Source: Dehalococcoidales bacterium
GTDB lineage: Bacteria > Chloroflexota > Dehalococcoidia > Dehalococcoidales > UBA2162
Assembly: GCA_020343555.1 (NCBI GenBank)
Contig: CP070800.1
Location: forward strand, 554,282 to 564,350
Direction of reading: 5' to 3'
DNA length: 10,069 nt
The notes beneath the pieces are model-generated. The model was not told the origin of the DNA, searched no databases, and worked only from the letters and a program-made list of their open reading frames with translations. The position numbers and the translations under genes are program-made. Positions 1 to 6,299 of this stretch are shown here, piece after piece; the first letter of the stretch is position 1, and every line of letters begins with the position of its first letter.

Positions 1-74
1 AGTTCTTTTGCGTAGGTAAACACAACTTCCGCTATCTCCGAACCATCCAATGGGACCAGCAGTCGATGATACAT
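1..74 (-). CDS. Universal stress protein (UspA family), N-terminal fragment
   Basis: Only the first 24 codons and part of the next are in the window; the gene continues past the left edge. The visible protein starts MYHRLLVPLDGSEIAE, the classic first beta strand and turn of UspA-fold proteins (hydrophobic strand, then P-LDGS-A). These small cytoplasmic proteins, often ATP-binding, accumulate under stress or starvation. The ATG at 74 follows a perfect AGGAGG (86 to 81) at six bases, which fixes the start. It lies 72 bases after the ilvN stop on the same strand, so it may be read from ilvN or from its own weak promoter. The family call is fairly safe; the ATP-binding and dimer motifs are outside the window, so the subtype cannot be judged. 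Confidence 0.85.
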   Translation of the reverse strand, partial: MYHRLLVPLDGSEIAEVVFTYAKE

Positions 75-95
75 TGTACGCCTCCTGATATTTTC

Positions 96-123
96 TTCGA
101 TAATACTTCAGAACGGTATCGAA
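96..123 (-). repeat. Inverted repeat in the leader of the stress protein gene
   Basis: Arms TTCGATA (96-102) and TATCGAA (117-123) are perfect 7-base complements around a 14-base loop. The repeat lies between the ilvN stop and the stress gene's ribosome site. No T-run follows on either strand, so it is not a convincing intrinsic terminator. It could be an mRNA 5' hairpin or an operator. Significance is modest because the arms are short. Confidence 0.35.
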
Positions 124-133
124 ATCAACTTAT

Positions 134-139
134 ATTATA
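134..139 (-). promoter_or_regulatory. Possible -10 box for the universal stress protein gene
   Basis: A perfect TATAAT on the minus strand, 60 bases before the start codon. No good -35 hexamer is seen 16-18 bases upstream. The region is AT-rich, so a chance match is quite possible. If real, the transcript would start near 127, just before the inverted repeat at 96-123. Confidence 0.25.
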
Positions 140-146
140 ATTTACT

Positions 147-692
147 TTATTCTCGCTTCTTTTTCCCACGAATAGTTGATGAATCTTTATCACTCTGTAA
201 CGGACTGAGCAAACCCCTGGTCATTGCTATTCTGCCGGTCCTTGCTAATTCTCTAATACCAAAACTTTGAAGTAAAGTGAGTAAAGAGTTAATCTTATTC
301 TCGTCGCCGGTTACTTCGACAGTAAGTGAATCAGATCCTACATCAACAATATTTGCCCTGAAAATATCGACGATCTGCATGATCTCACTTCTCGTAGTCG
401 AGCTGGATTTTACCTTTACTAACGCCAGTTCTCTGCTTATAGTGTCTTCCTCGCTGAGTTCGACCACTCTCACTACATCCACAACTTTATCGAGCTGCTT
501 TCTCACCTGTTCGACCGAGGTGGTTGTTCCATCAACGACTATGGTTGTTCGGGATATATTCGGAACTTCACTTCGCCCAACAGCTATGCTTTCGATATTA
601 AAACTCCTTCGTCTGAACAGACTTGCCATCCTGTTCAGGACACCGGGTTTATCTTCAACAAGCGCTATAAGTGTATGTTTTGCAGGTGCCAT
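147..692 (-). CDS. ilvN: Acetohydroxyacid synthase regulatory (small) subunit IlvN
   Basis: Regulatory subunit of acetohydroxyacid synthase. In this family it activates the catalytic IlvB subunit and confers feedback inhibition, usually by valine. The 181-residue protein begins with an ACT domain (about residues 6-80) showing the characteristic ALVEDKPGVLNRMASLF and RRRSFNIESIAVG segments. The second, C-terminal small-subunit domain runs from about 86 to 160 and ends in the typical ELARTGRIAMTRG. The length is normal for the long bacterial form. The last twenty or so residues are a polar, lysine-rich tail (KKKRE end) that is probably disordered. The ATG at 692 lies 16 bases after the ilvB stop, and an AAGGGGTGA ribosome site fills that gap, so the pair is almost certainly co-transcribed and made in step. 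Confidence 0.96.
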   Translation of the reverse strand: MAPAKHTLIALVEDKPGVLNRMASLFRRRSFNIESIAVGRSEVPNISRTTIVVDGTTTSVEQVRKQLDKVVDVVRVVELSEEDTISRELALVKVKSSSTTRSEIMQIVDIFRANIVDVGSDSLTVEVTGDENKINSLLTLLQSFGIRELARTGRIAMTRGLLSPLQSDKDSSTIRGKKKRE

Positions 693-708
693 ACTGTCAC
701 CCCTTTAT

Positions 709-2427
709 CTACATATTACGAGTTTTTATCTTTTTAGAATCGACTTTAGCTACTTCACGTGGTTCTTCAACCATCGCGTTAATATCTTCGCCCGGAGGAA
801 CCATGGGATAAACATTTTCCTCCGGTTCCACTCTAAAATCAACCAGGAATGGTCCATCTTCAGCCATAGCCCTTTCAATAGCCGGTATTATGTCTTTCTT
901 ATTTTTAACACATTCTCCGGCGATGCCGTATGCCTCGGCTATCTTAACGAAATCCGGCCCACTCAGTGGGGTCGCCACGTACCTCTTGTCATAGAATAAT
1001 TCCTGCCACTGCCTTACCATACCCAGGAAACCGTTGTTCAGAATAGCTATTTTTACGGCTATTCTTTCCTGGGCAATCGTAGCCAGTTCCTGTATCGTCA
1101 TCTGGAAGCTTCCGTCACCGTCGATACACCACACGGTCTCATCCGGGCAGCCTACCTTCGCCCCTACAGCTGCCGGTAAACCGAATCCCATTGTCCCCAA
1201 CCCACCAGATGAAACAAAAGTATTTGGCCTATCATAGAGATAGTGCTGAGCAGCCCACATCTGGTTTTGACCGACTCCGGTGGTTACTATCGCGTTGCCA
1301 TCAGTGACATCGTATATTTTTCGCACGACATACTGGGGCAGTATTCCTTCTGATTCTCTTATCTGAGTAGAGGGATGTTCTTTACGCCAGTTATCCAGTT
1401 GCTCGAACCACCCGAGGTTTTGCCTTGATTCAACCAGTTTATTCAACTCATTCAACACTACTTTCACGTCACCAACGATAGGTACATCTACGTGAACGTT
1501 TTTTCCGATTTCCGCCGGATCGATATCGATATGGACGACTTTGGCGTTAGGTGCAAATGTATTGACGTTGGAGGTAACACGATCATCGAATCTCATACCA
1601 ACCGCGATTATCAGATCGGTTTCATTAAGCGCCATATTCGCATAAGCTAACCCGTGCATACCGACCATTCCGAAATTCAGTATATGGGTTTCCGGAAAGG
1701 CGCTTATACCAAGTAGAGTGGTGACAACCGGGATTTGCGCCATTTCCGCCAGTTGCTTGAGTTTTGCACTAGCTCCGGATATCAAAACACCTCGACCTGC
1801 AAGTATTACCGGCTGTTTCGAATCGTTTATCAGTTTAGCCGCTTTCTTAATCTGGGTAGGATGCCCTTGCAGAGTAGGTTTATACCCGGCGATTTTGATA
1901 CGGTTTGTGGGATTGTATTCTGCTTCTTCGGCAAAAACATCCTTAGGTACATCGATCAATACAGGACCGGGTCTACCTGTCCTGGCCAGATAAAAGGCTT
2001 CTTTAACTGTTTCTGCCAGTTGAGAAGCATTTCTTACCATATAATTATGTTTTGTTACAGGTAATGTGATGCCTGTTATATCCACTTCCTGGAAGGCGTC
2101 TTTACCGATAAAAGGTCTGGAAACCTGACCGGTCACAGCTACCATCGGAACAGAATCCAAGTGTGCATTCGCTATACCGGTTACCAGGTTCGTCGCACCT
2201 GGTCCGGAAGTAGCGAAGCATACCCCGACCTTCCCCGTAACACGTGCATATCCATCGGCTGCATGAGCAGCTCCCTGTTCATGACGGACAAGCACATGAT
2301 GAAGTTGGGGATATTGCGGTAAAGTATCGTATAACGGTAGTACTGCTCCACCGAGGATTCCGAATACTACCTCAACTCCCTCCTTTACCATACATTCATA
2401 TATTATCTGGGCACCGGTCATTTTCAT
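709..2427 (-). CDS. ilvB: Acetohydroxyacid synthase catalytic (large) subunit IlvB
   Basis: Thiamine-diphosphate enzyme that condenses two pyruvates to acetolactate, or pyruvate with 2-ketobutyrate, the first common step to valine, leucine and isoleucine. At 572 residues it is full length. The N-terminal pyrimidine-binding domain has the catalytic glutamate E50 in RHEQGAAHAADGYAR. A central FAD-type domain follows. The C-terminal domain holds the ThDP/Mg motif IDGDGSFQMTIQEL (about 435-447) closing at NNGFLGMVRQWQ (464-475); W474 corresponds to the tryptophan known from herbicide-binding studies. One oddity: the loop normally GYPGG or GIPGG reads GILGG (residues 23-27), with Leu in the proline position. 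The ATG at 2427 is supported by AGGAGGAG eight to nine bases upstream; a second Met at codon 3 is less well placed. It starts 18 bases after the ilvD stop and is followed by ilvN. Confidence 0.97.
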   Translation of the reverse strand: MKMTGAQIIYECMVKEGVEVVFGILGGAVLPLYDTLPQYPQLHHVLVRHEQGAAHAADGYARVTGKVGVCFATSGPGATNLVTGIANAHLDSVPMVAVTGQVSRPFIGKDAFQEVDITGITLPVTKHNYMVRNASQLAETVKEAFYLARTGRPGPVLIDVPKDVFAEEAEYNPTNRIKIAGYKPTLQGHPTQIKKAAKLINDSKQPVILAGRGVLISGASAKLKQLAEMAQIPVVTTLLGISAFPETHILNFGMVGMHGLAYANMALNETDLIIAVGMRFDDRVTSNVNTFAPNAKVVHIDIDPAEIGKNVHVDVPIVGDVKVVLNELNKLVESRQNLGWFEQLDNWRKEHPSTQIRESEGILPQYVVRKIYDVTDGNAIVTTGVGQNQMWAAQHYLYDRPNTFVSSGGLGTMGFGLPAAVGAKVGCPDETVWCIDGDGSFQMTIQELATIAQERIAVKIAILNNGFLGMVRQWQELFYDKRYVATPLSGPDFVKIAEAYGIAGECVKNKKDIIPAIERAMAEDGPFLVDFRVEPEENVYPMVPPGEDINAMVEEPREVAKVDSKKIKTRNM

Positions 2428-2445
2428 GATATATAACTCCTCCTG

Positions 2446-4110
2446 TTACGTGAACACCGCACCGGTACTGGCTGATGATACCTTCTCCGTATATCTGCTC
2501 AGATAACCCGTCTTTATCCTGGATTCAAACTCAGGCAGTTTAGCCAGGCGGTCGTTTATCTCTTTTTCGGTCAAATCGACATCCAGTTTGCAGTTATGTA
2601 TATCTATTTTTATGATGTCTCCGTCTTTGACAGCTGCAATCGATCCTTTACCGGCTGCTTCAGGTGAAATATGGCCTATAGCTGCACCACGACTCCCTCC
2701 TGAAAAACGCCCATCGGTAAGAAGTGCTACTACGCTGTCAAGACCTGCACCACTCAATAATGAGGTTGGCGTAAGCATTTCCCTCATTCCGGGACCTCCT
2801 TTGGGACCCTCATACCGGATAACAATAACTTCACCAGGTTTTATCTGTCCGTTCATGATTGCCGGCATCGACTCTTCTTCCGAATCGAACACCCTGGCAG
2901 GTCCCTCATGTACCATCATCTCGGGTGCAACCGCTGCTCGTTTAACAACCGCTCCTTCTGGTGCAAGGTTGCCGAACAGAATCGCGATACCTCCAACTGT
3001 AGAATGAGGATCGGTGACCGGTCGGATAACTCCCCTATCAACAATTAAGGCTTCACTAATTATTTGTGAAACATTTTTCCCGGAAACCGTAGGTGCGTCT
3101 TTTTTCATTTGTTTGTCAAGTTCTTTCATTACGCCCGGGATACCACCTGCCCTATCAAGGTCTTCGATCCTGTCCGGGCCTGCCGGGCTTAGCAGGCAAA
3201 TGTGCGGGGTATTCTGGCTTATCTCATTCACTTTTGCCAGGTCGAAGTCTATCTTTGCTTCGTTGGCGACTGCCATCAGGTGTAAAACGGAATTCGTACT
3301 GCCACCGAGCGCCATATCGACACTAAACGCATTGTGCAGTGAATCCGTGGTGATAATATCCAGAGGTTTAATATTTTCTTCGACCAGCTTTACCACTCTT
3401 TCACCAGCCGCTTTTGCCAGTTGGCGTCTTCTCCCGTCGACTGCCGGTATCGTTCCATTACCAGGTAGTCCCATTCCCATAGCTTCGGTCGCACAGTTCA
3501 TGGTATTAGCGGTAAACATACCGGCGCAGCTTCCACAACCGGGACAGGCAATCTCTTCGAGTTCGATCAGTTCTTCTTCGGTCATCTGTCCACTCGTCAC
3601 TTTACCGACAGACTCGAACACCGATATAAGATCAACTTTCTGGAATTTCCCATCTTTGTATTGCTGCCCGGCAAGCATCGGACCACCGCTGATGAATATC
3701 GAAGGTATGTTCATCCTAACAGCCGCCATCAGCATTCCAGGTACTATCTTGTCGCAATTCGGAATAAATACCAGTCCGTCGAACTGATGTGCTTCAGCCA
3801 TAATTTCGATAGAATCGGCAATTAACTCGCGGCTGGGAAGGCTGTATTTCATTCCAGGATGGTTCATCGCTATACCATCACATACGGCAATAGTGTTAAA
3901 CTCAAAAGAAACTCCTCCGCCGGCTGAAATACCTTCTTTAACGGCTTCGGATATTTGCCTGAGGTGAATATGCCCGGGAACGATCTCTGTAAAGCTGTTG
4001 ACAACTCCTATCATTGGTTTTCCCGAGTCAGCTTTGCTCCAGCCAAGAGCGTGAAGAAGAGAACGGTGTGGAGCCCGTTCTATACCTTTTGTAACGGCAT
4101 CACTTCTCAT
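2446..4110 (-). CDS. ilvD: Dihydroxy-acid dehydratase IlvD
   Basis: Iron-sulfur dehydratase converting 2,3-dihydroxy-isovalerate and -methylvalerate to the keto acids that are transaminated to valine and isoleucine. From the chosen start the protein has 554 residues, typical of the family. It opens [19 protein letters not shown], the usual IlvD start. Conserved cysteine motifs are [11 protein letters not shown] (C119) and [19 protein letters not shown] (C189, C192, C195), with a further acid/cysteine site at AVCDGIAM (77-82). The C-terminal part has [21 protein letters not shown]. The reading frame stays open upstream to a GTG at 4188, but that would translate the terminator hairpin. The ATG at 4110 has AGGAG (4120-4116) five bases before it and matches the family N-terminus, so it is preferred. 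It is first in the ilvD-ilvB-ilvN operon, behind a likely branched-chain amino acid attenuator. Confidence 0.97.
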   Translation of the reverse strand: MRSDAVTKGIERAPHRSLLHALGWSKADSGKPMIGVVNSFTEIVPGHIHLRQISEAVKEGISAGGGVSFEFNTIAVCDGIAMNHPGMKYSLPSRELIADSIEIMAEAHQFDGLVFIPNCDKIVPGMLMAAVRMNIPSIFISGGPMLAGQQYKDGKFQKVDLISVFESVGKVTSGQMTEEELIELEEIACPGCGSCAGMFTANTMNCATEAMGMGLPGNGTIPAVDGRRRQLAKAAGERVVKLVEENIKPLDIITTDSLHNAFSVDMALGGSTNSVLHLMAVANEAKIDFDLAKVNEISQNTPHICLLSPAGPDRIEDLDRAGGIPGVMKELDKQMKKDAPTVSGKNVSQIISEALIVDRGVIRPVTDPHSTVGGIAILFGNLAPEGAVVKRAAVAPEMMVHEGPARVFDSEEESMPAIMNGQIKPGEVIVIRYEGPKGGPGMREMLTPTSLLSGAGLDSVVALLTDGRFSGGSRGAAIGHISPEAAGKGSIAAVKDGDIIKIDIHNCKLDVDLTEKEINDRLAKLPEFESRIKTGYLSRYTEKVSSASTGAVFT

Positions 4111-4143
4111 TTTTTCTCCTTCTGATTCAGCTTTTTTATCTAT

Positions 4144-4169
4144 AAAAAATGCCGTCCCGTGGGGACGGC
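4144..4169 (-). terminator. Intrinsic terminator (attenuator) in the ilvD leader
   Basis: On the minus strand GCCGTCCC (4169-4162), loop CAC, and GGGACGGC (4158-4151) form a perfect 8-bp, very GC-rich stem. It is followed by one A and then six Ts (4149-4144). It lies 34 bases before the ilvD start codon, inside the transcript leader, so it would stop transcription before the ilv genes unless disrupted. The upstream leader peptide and the alternative pairing partner at 4184-4191 make it an attenuator rather than an end-of-operon signal. Confidence 0.85.
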
Positions 4170-4191
4170 TTTTACTGATCCTTCCCACAGG
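4156..4191 (-). promoter_or_regulatory. Predicted antiterminator pairing of the ilv attenuator
   Basis: CCUGUGGG (4191-4184) can pair over eight positions, with one G-U, with CCCACGGG (4163-4156). The latter spans the loop and part of the 3' arm of the terminator stem, so the two structures exclude each other. The same upstream element can instead fold locally into an imperfect hairpin (4197-4178): stem ends AUCC/GGAU and CC/GG, two G-A mismatches, loop UGUG. That local hairpin begins on the last base of the leader-peptide stop codon, so a ribosome finishing the peptide would mask the antiterminator. One stalled on the Ile/Leu/Val codons would leave it free. The pairings are read directly from sequence; the mechanism is inferred from classical attenuation. 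Confidence 0.65.
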
Positions 4192-4196
4192 CCGGA

Positions 4197-4241
4197 TTAT
4201 GGATATTTAACGAGTACTAAAATAATCTGGTTTACTTTCAT
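4197..4241 (-). CDS. Branched-chain amino acid leader peptide of the ilv operon
   Basis: A 14-codon open frame, [14 protein letters not shown] then TAA, entirely within the ilvD leader. Codons 6-11 are ATT ATT TTA GTA CTC GTT (Ile Ile Leu Val Leu Val), an uninterrupted run of all three branched-chain amino acids. This is what attenuation leader peptides such as those of ilv operons look like. It sits 12 to 15 bases after a good promoter, so the transcript would begin only about three to six bases before the ATG, and there is no Shine-Dalgarno. Translation would be leaderless or nearly so. It ends 6 bases before the antiterminator element and 28 bases before the terminator stem. The peptide itself is expected to have no function other than ribosome positioning. 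Confidence 0.8.
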   Translation of the reverse strand: MKVNQIILVLVKYP

Positions 4242-4250
4242 CGTGATGTT

Positions 4251-4279
4251 AGAGTAACATAGTGACTATTTATTGTCAA
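4251..4279 (-). promoter_or_regulatory. Promoter of the ilvD-ilvB-ilvN operon
   Basis: Perfect -35 hexamer TTGACA (4279-4274), 17-base spacer, then TACTCT (4256-4251). The -10 is a poor match (three of six), but it is preceded by TG at 4259-4258, giving an extended -10. Predicted start of transcription is about 4247-4244, immediately before the leader peptide. This makes an independent ilv transcript with a leader of about 135 bases before ilvD. Confidence 0.65.
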
Positions 4280-4280
4280 G

Positions 4281-4340
4281 CTAGGCTCGAAAATCGGGTA
4301 TATCTAAGAAAATATATTCTCGAATCTCTCCTCTAATCAT
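4281..4340 (-). CDS. Possible 19-residue small ORF after the HAD gene (doubtful)
   Basis: Beginning on the base after the HAD hydrolase stop codon there is AGGAGT (4350-4345). Five bases past AGGAG comes ATG at 4340, opening a 19-codon frame (MIRGEIREYIFLDIPDFRA) that ends in TAG one base before the -35 box of the ilv promoter. The ribosome site and spacing are good. Four isoleucines and one leucine are present, but they are scattered, unlike the contiguous run in the leader peptide downstream. No known family is recognised. It could be a small translated peptide at the tail of the tsaC-rpiB-HAD transcript, or a chance ORF. Confidence 0.25.
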   Translation of the reverse strand: MIRGEIREYIFLDIPDFRA

Positions 4341-4350
4341 CGTTACTCCT

Positions 4351-5067
4351 TTATACCAGTTCGGATATATTGGTAACTATTCTGTCAGGCCGAGCAGGAG
4401 GATTATCAGGTAATCCTTTTTTCTGTAAGTCGACCCATATACTGAACACACCGGCTTCATTGGCTCCAACAATATCTCTTTTCAGATCGTCACCCACCAT
4501 CCATGCCTGATCAGGTGTTACTCCCAGTTTATCGAGTGTATGAACGAATACAGATAAATCAGGCTTTCCCGCACCGAACTCTCCTTCAACAAGGATATAA
4601 TCGAAATATTGTTCTAATTTGAAACGCTCGATCTTCGGTCTTTGGAATTCTGACGCGCCGTTGGTGATCAAAGCCATGAGTAGACCGCATTCTTTAAAAT
4701 GGGAAAGCGTATTGATTGTACCGGGAATAAGTCTGATCATCTCTTGTCTCTGAGCCGAATATGTATCTGCCAGACTGTTACAAACTTCTTCGTTATCAAC
4801 ACCAAGATTCGAAAAAGCAAGTGCGACAAGCTCGCGTCTTGCTTTCATAAGGTTAAGGCGACCATTTCTATGACGTTCGGGATCATCCCAGTACCAGTTC
4901 CGCGCCTTGTTTACCTCTGATAAAAGAACATCACCGTCCAGTCCTTCAATAAACGCGGCGTGTCGGCCACAAAGATCTCTCCATAGTTCTTCAATACCGA
5001 CCTCCCCCGTAATAATGGTATCATCCAGGTCAAAAAGGATCGCTTTCGGATAAGGATAATCAGGCAT
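4351..5067 (-). CDS. HAD-superfamily hydrolase (subfamily IA phosphatase-like)
   Basis: A 238-residue cytoplasmic hydrolase of the haloacid dehalogenase superfamily, probably a small-molecule phosphatase. All four HAD motifs are present: DLDDT (13-17, nucleophile D13 and general acid D15), LITNGAS (133-139, T135), GAGKPD (165-170, K168), and MVGDDLKRDI (190-199, D193 and D194 for Mg). A helical cap domain lies between motifs I and II, as in subfamily IA proteins of the YjjG / N-acylneuraminate-9-phosphatase type. The substrate cannot be told from sequence. The ATG at 5067 overlaps the end of rpiB by eight bases, so the two are translationally coupled. Co-expression with rpiB suggests a sugar-phosphate or nucleotide clean-up role, but this is inference. 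Confidence 0.88.
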   Translation of the reverse strand: MPDYPYPKAILFDLDDTIITGEVGIEELWRDLCGRHAAFIEGLDGDVLLSEVNKARNWYWDDPERHRNGRLNLMKARRELVALAFSNLGVDNEEVCNSLADTYSAQRQEMIRLIPGTINTLSHFKECGLLMALITNGASEFQRPKIERFKLEQYFDYILVEGEFGAGKPDLSVFVHTLDKLGVTPDQAWMVGDDLKRDIVGANEAGVFSIWVDLQKKGLPDNPPARPDRIVTNISELV

Positions 5068-5503
5068 CTAATGATTCCATTTCCGTCATCTTATCGACAC
5101 GTCGCTGGTGTCTGCCGCCTTCAAACTCCGTAGCAAGAAATGTATTGACTATGTCGGACATTTCTTCTCTCACGATCTCGGAACCCATGCATAATACGTT
5201 CGCATCATTATGCTGTCGCGAACGGAGGGCGCAGAATGCGTTATGGCACAATGCTGCTCGTATACCGGTTACTTTATTGGCTGCAATACACATACCTATT
5301 CCTGTTCCGCATATAAGGATACCACGGTCATATTCACCTGAAGACACGATCCTGCCTACTTCATCGGCTATATCGGGATAATCGACTGCATCTTCAGTGT
5401 AGCTGCCGAAATCCTTGATTGTATGGCCTGCTTGTTCAACTACCTCGATTACCGTTTTTTTAAACTGAATTCCCCTATGGTCGCACCCGATGGCAATCTT
5501 CAT
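5060..5503 (-). CDS. rpiB: Ribose-5-phosphate isomerase B
   Basis: Interconverts ribose 5-phosphate and ribulose 5-phosphate in the pentose phosphate pathway, supplying ribose phosphate for PRPP and hence for nucleotides. The 147-residue length and the motifs are typical of RpiB/LacAB proteins: MKIAIGCDHRG at the N-terminus with the phosphate-binding H9/R10 region, catalytic C65 in ICGTGIGMCIAANK, H99 in RQHNDANVL, and the C-terminal EGGRHQRRV. Its start overlaps the tsaC stop in an ATGA (5503-5500), and its end overlaps the HAD gene, so the three are an operon. The ribosome site is purine-rich GGAGAGGAGAAAGGA just upstream. A tsaC-like gene beside rpiB is also the arrangement of ywlC and ywlF in Bacillus. 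Confidence 0.95.
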   Translation of the reverse strand: MKIAIGCDHRGIQFKKTVIEVVEQAGHTIKDFGSYTEDAVDYPDIADEVGRIVSSGEYDRGILICGTGIGMCIAANKVTGIRAALCHNAFCALRSRQHNDANVLCMGSEIVREEMSDIVNTFLATEFEGGRHQRRVDKMTEMESLDA

Positions 5504-6174
5504 ATTCCTTTCTCCTCTCCAGAAAAATTCAATTTGCAGACCTTATCTATTTCTACTGCTGGAATAGCTCCTTCGCGTAATACTACAGGTATTTCTCTGG
5601 TTAAATCCAGTATGGTCGATTCTATTCCTCCGGGGCATCTTCCTGCGTCAAGTATGTAATCGATTTCATCACCAAGCTGGCTTCTTACTTCATCGGCAGT
5701 TAAAGCGCTATTGTTTCCGCTTAAGTTAGCGCTTGTTCCTATCAAAGGACTTTCGATCCCTTTTATCAAGGCAATAGTAACTGGGTGACCGGGAATCCTG
5801 AGCGCAATGGTTTCTTTTCCTCCGCTGATAATGTCCGGGACAGAATCAGCCTTCTTCATTACAAGGGTTAAAGCTCCCGGCATAAACGAGTCAATAAGTT
5901 TTTGGGCTGTTTCGGAGATAGATGGCGTTAATCTTTCAATCCAGGAGGTATCTGATACCAGTAACGGAAGCGGCATATCCATCGGACGGTTTTTCACTTC
6001 ATATATCCGCTTTACAGCTTGATAATTATCAGCGCAGGCACCAAGTCCATAAACGGTATCGGTAGGATATGCGACGATCCCCCCTCTTTTAAGAATCTTG
6101 ATACCTTCCTCTATTTTAATCTTGATATCGGCAGTCGGTTCAGTGCCCTTCATTTTCCTCGGTACCGTGTACAT
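5500..6174 (-). CDS. tsaC: Threonylcarbamoyl-AMP synthase (TsaC/YrdC/Sua5 family)
   Basis: Makes threonylcarbamoyl-AMP from threonine, bicarbonate and ATP, the first step of the universal t6A37 modification of ANN-decoding tRNAs. The protein is a single YrdC domain of 224 residues, without the C-terminal Sua5 extension. Recognisable parts are GGIVAYPTDTVYGLGA (31-46), VKNRPMDMPLPLLV (60-73), MPGALTLVMKK, LRIPGHP, the GTSANLSG loop and GGIESTILDL. The start is uncertain: ATG at 6174 is preceded only by GGGG three bases away, while Met8 (ATG at 6153) follows GAGG three bases away. A possible promoter at 6187-6195 would give the first choice almost no leader and the second about 27 bases. It heads the tsaC-rpiB-HAD operon and diverges from the flavodoxin-like gene. 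Confidence 0.92.
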   Translation of the reverse strand: MYTVPRKMKGTEPTADIKIKIEEGIKILKRGGIVAYPTDTVYGLGACADNYQAVKRIYEVKNRPMDMPLPLLVSDTSWIERLTPSISETAQKLIDSFMPGALTLVMKKADSVPDIISGGKETIALRIPGHPVTIALIKGIESPLIGTSANLSGNNSALTADEVRSQLGDEIDYILDAGRCPGGIESTILDLTREIPVVLREGAIPAVEIDKVCKLNFSGEEKGI

Positions 6175-6186
6175 ATTCCCCGGTTC

Positions 6187-6195
6187 AGTATATCA
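6187..6195 (-). promoter_or_regulatory. Possible extended -10 promoter for tsaC-rpiB-HAD
   Basis: On the minus strand TGA then TATACT (6192-6187) fits the extended -10 form TGnTATAAT with one mismatch. No good -35 is found 16-18 bases upstream. A TCGACA at 6221-6216 is a near -35, but 23 bases away is too far. Transcription would start about 6180. Confidence 0.4.
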
Positions 6196-6207
6196 CAGGG
6201 ATATATA

Positions 6208-6220
6208 CGACAGAATGTCG
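6208..6220. repeat. Short palindrome between the divergent promoters
   Basis: CGACA-GAA-TGTCG is a 13-base inverted repeat with 5-base arms. It lies just upstream of the putative tsaC -10 and 20 bases before the -35 region of the flavodoxin-like gene. The position suits an operator controlling one or both divergent transcripts. It does not match a binding site known to me, and arms this short can occur by chance. Confidence 0.25.
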
Positions 6221-6239
6221 AGACTCCTTATAGAAACTA

Positions 6240-6268
6240 TTACGATATTTGGTTGATTGATGTATAAT
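6240..6268 (+). promoter_or_regulatory. Promoter for the flavodoxin-guaA-purD transcript
   Basis: A perfect TATAAT at 6263-6268 lies 31 bases before the first start codon. The best -35 at 17-base spacing is TTACGA (6240-6245), three of six to consensus. No other good promoter is visible before guaA or purD, so this may serve all of them. No purine riboswitch-like structure was recognised in the short leader. Confidence 0.5.
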
Positions 6269-6299
6269 AAGATATCCTTAGAAAGGAGATGTCAATAAT

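Noticed and set aside
277..999. Open plus-strand frame of 240 codons
   Set aside because: It is antisense to ilvN and the end of ilvB, crosses both genes and their junction, and its low-complexity Ser/Thr/Leu-rich product has no recognisable domain.
3014..3787. Open plus-strand frame of 257 codons
   Set aside because: It lies wholly antisense to ilvD, whose motifs are intact; the long open frame reflects codon bias of the real gene.
4111..4188. Extension of ilvD upstream to GTG at 4188
   Set aside because: It would translate through the terminator hairpin, lacks a ribosome site, and the added residues do not match IlvD; the ATG at 4110 has a good site and the family N-terminus.
4111..4250. 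T-box or other tRNA-sensing riboswitch in the ilv leader
   Set aside because: The leader is only about 135 bases and no T-box consensus sequence was seen; the leader peptide with consecutive BCAA codons explains the structure better.
6208..6220. LexA-type SOS box
   Set aside because: CGACA-GAA-TGTCG does not fit the GAAC-centred Bacillus-type or CTGT-centred proteobacterial LexA consensus, and the neighbouring genes are not SOS genes.
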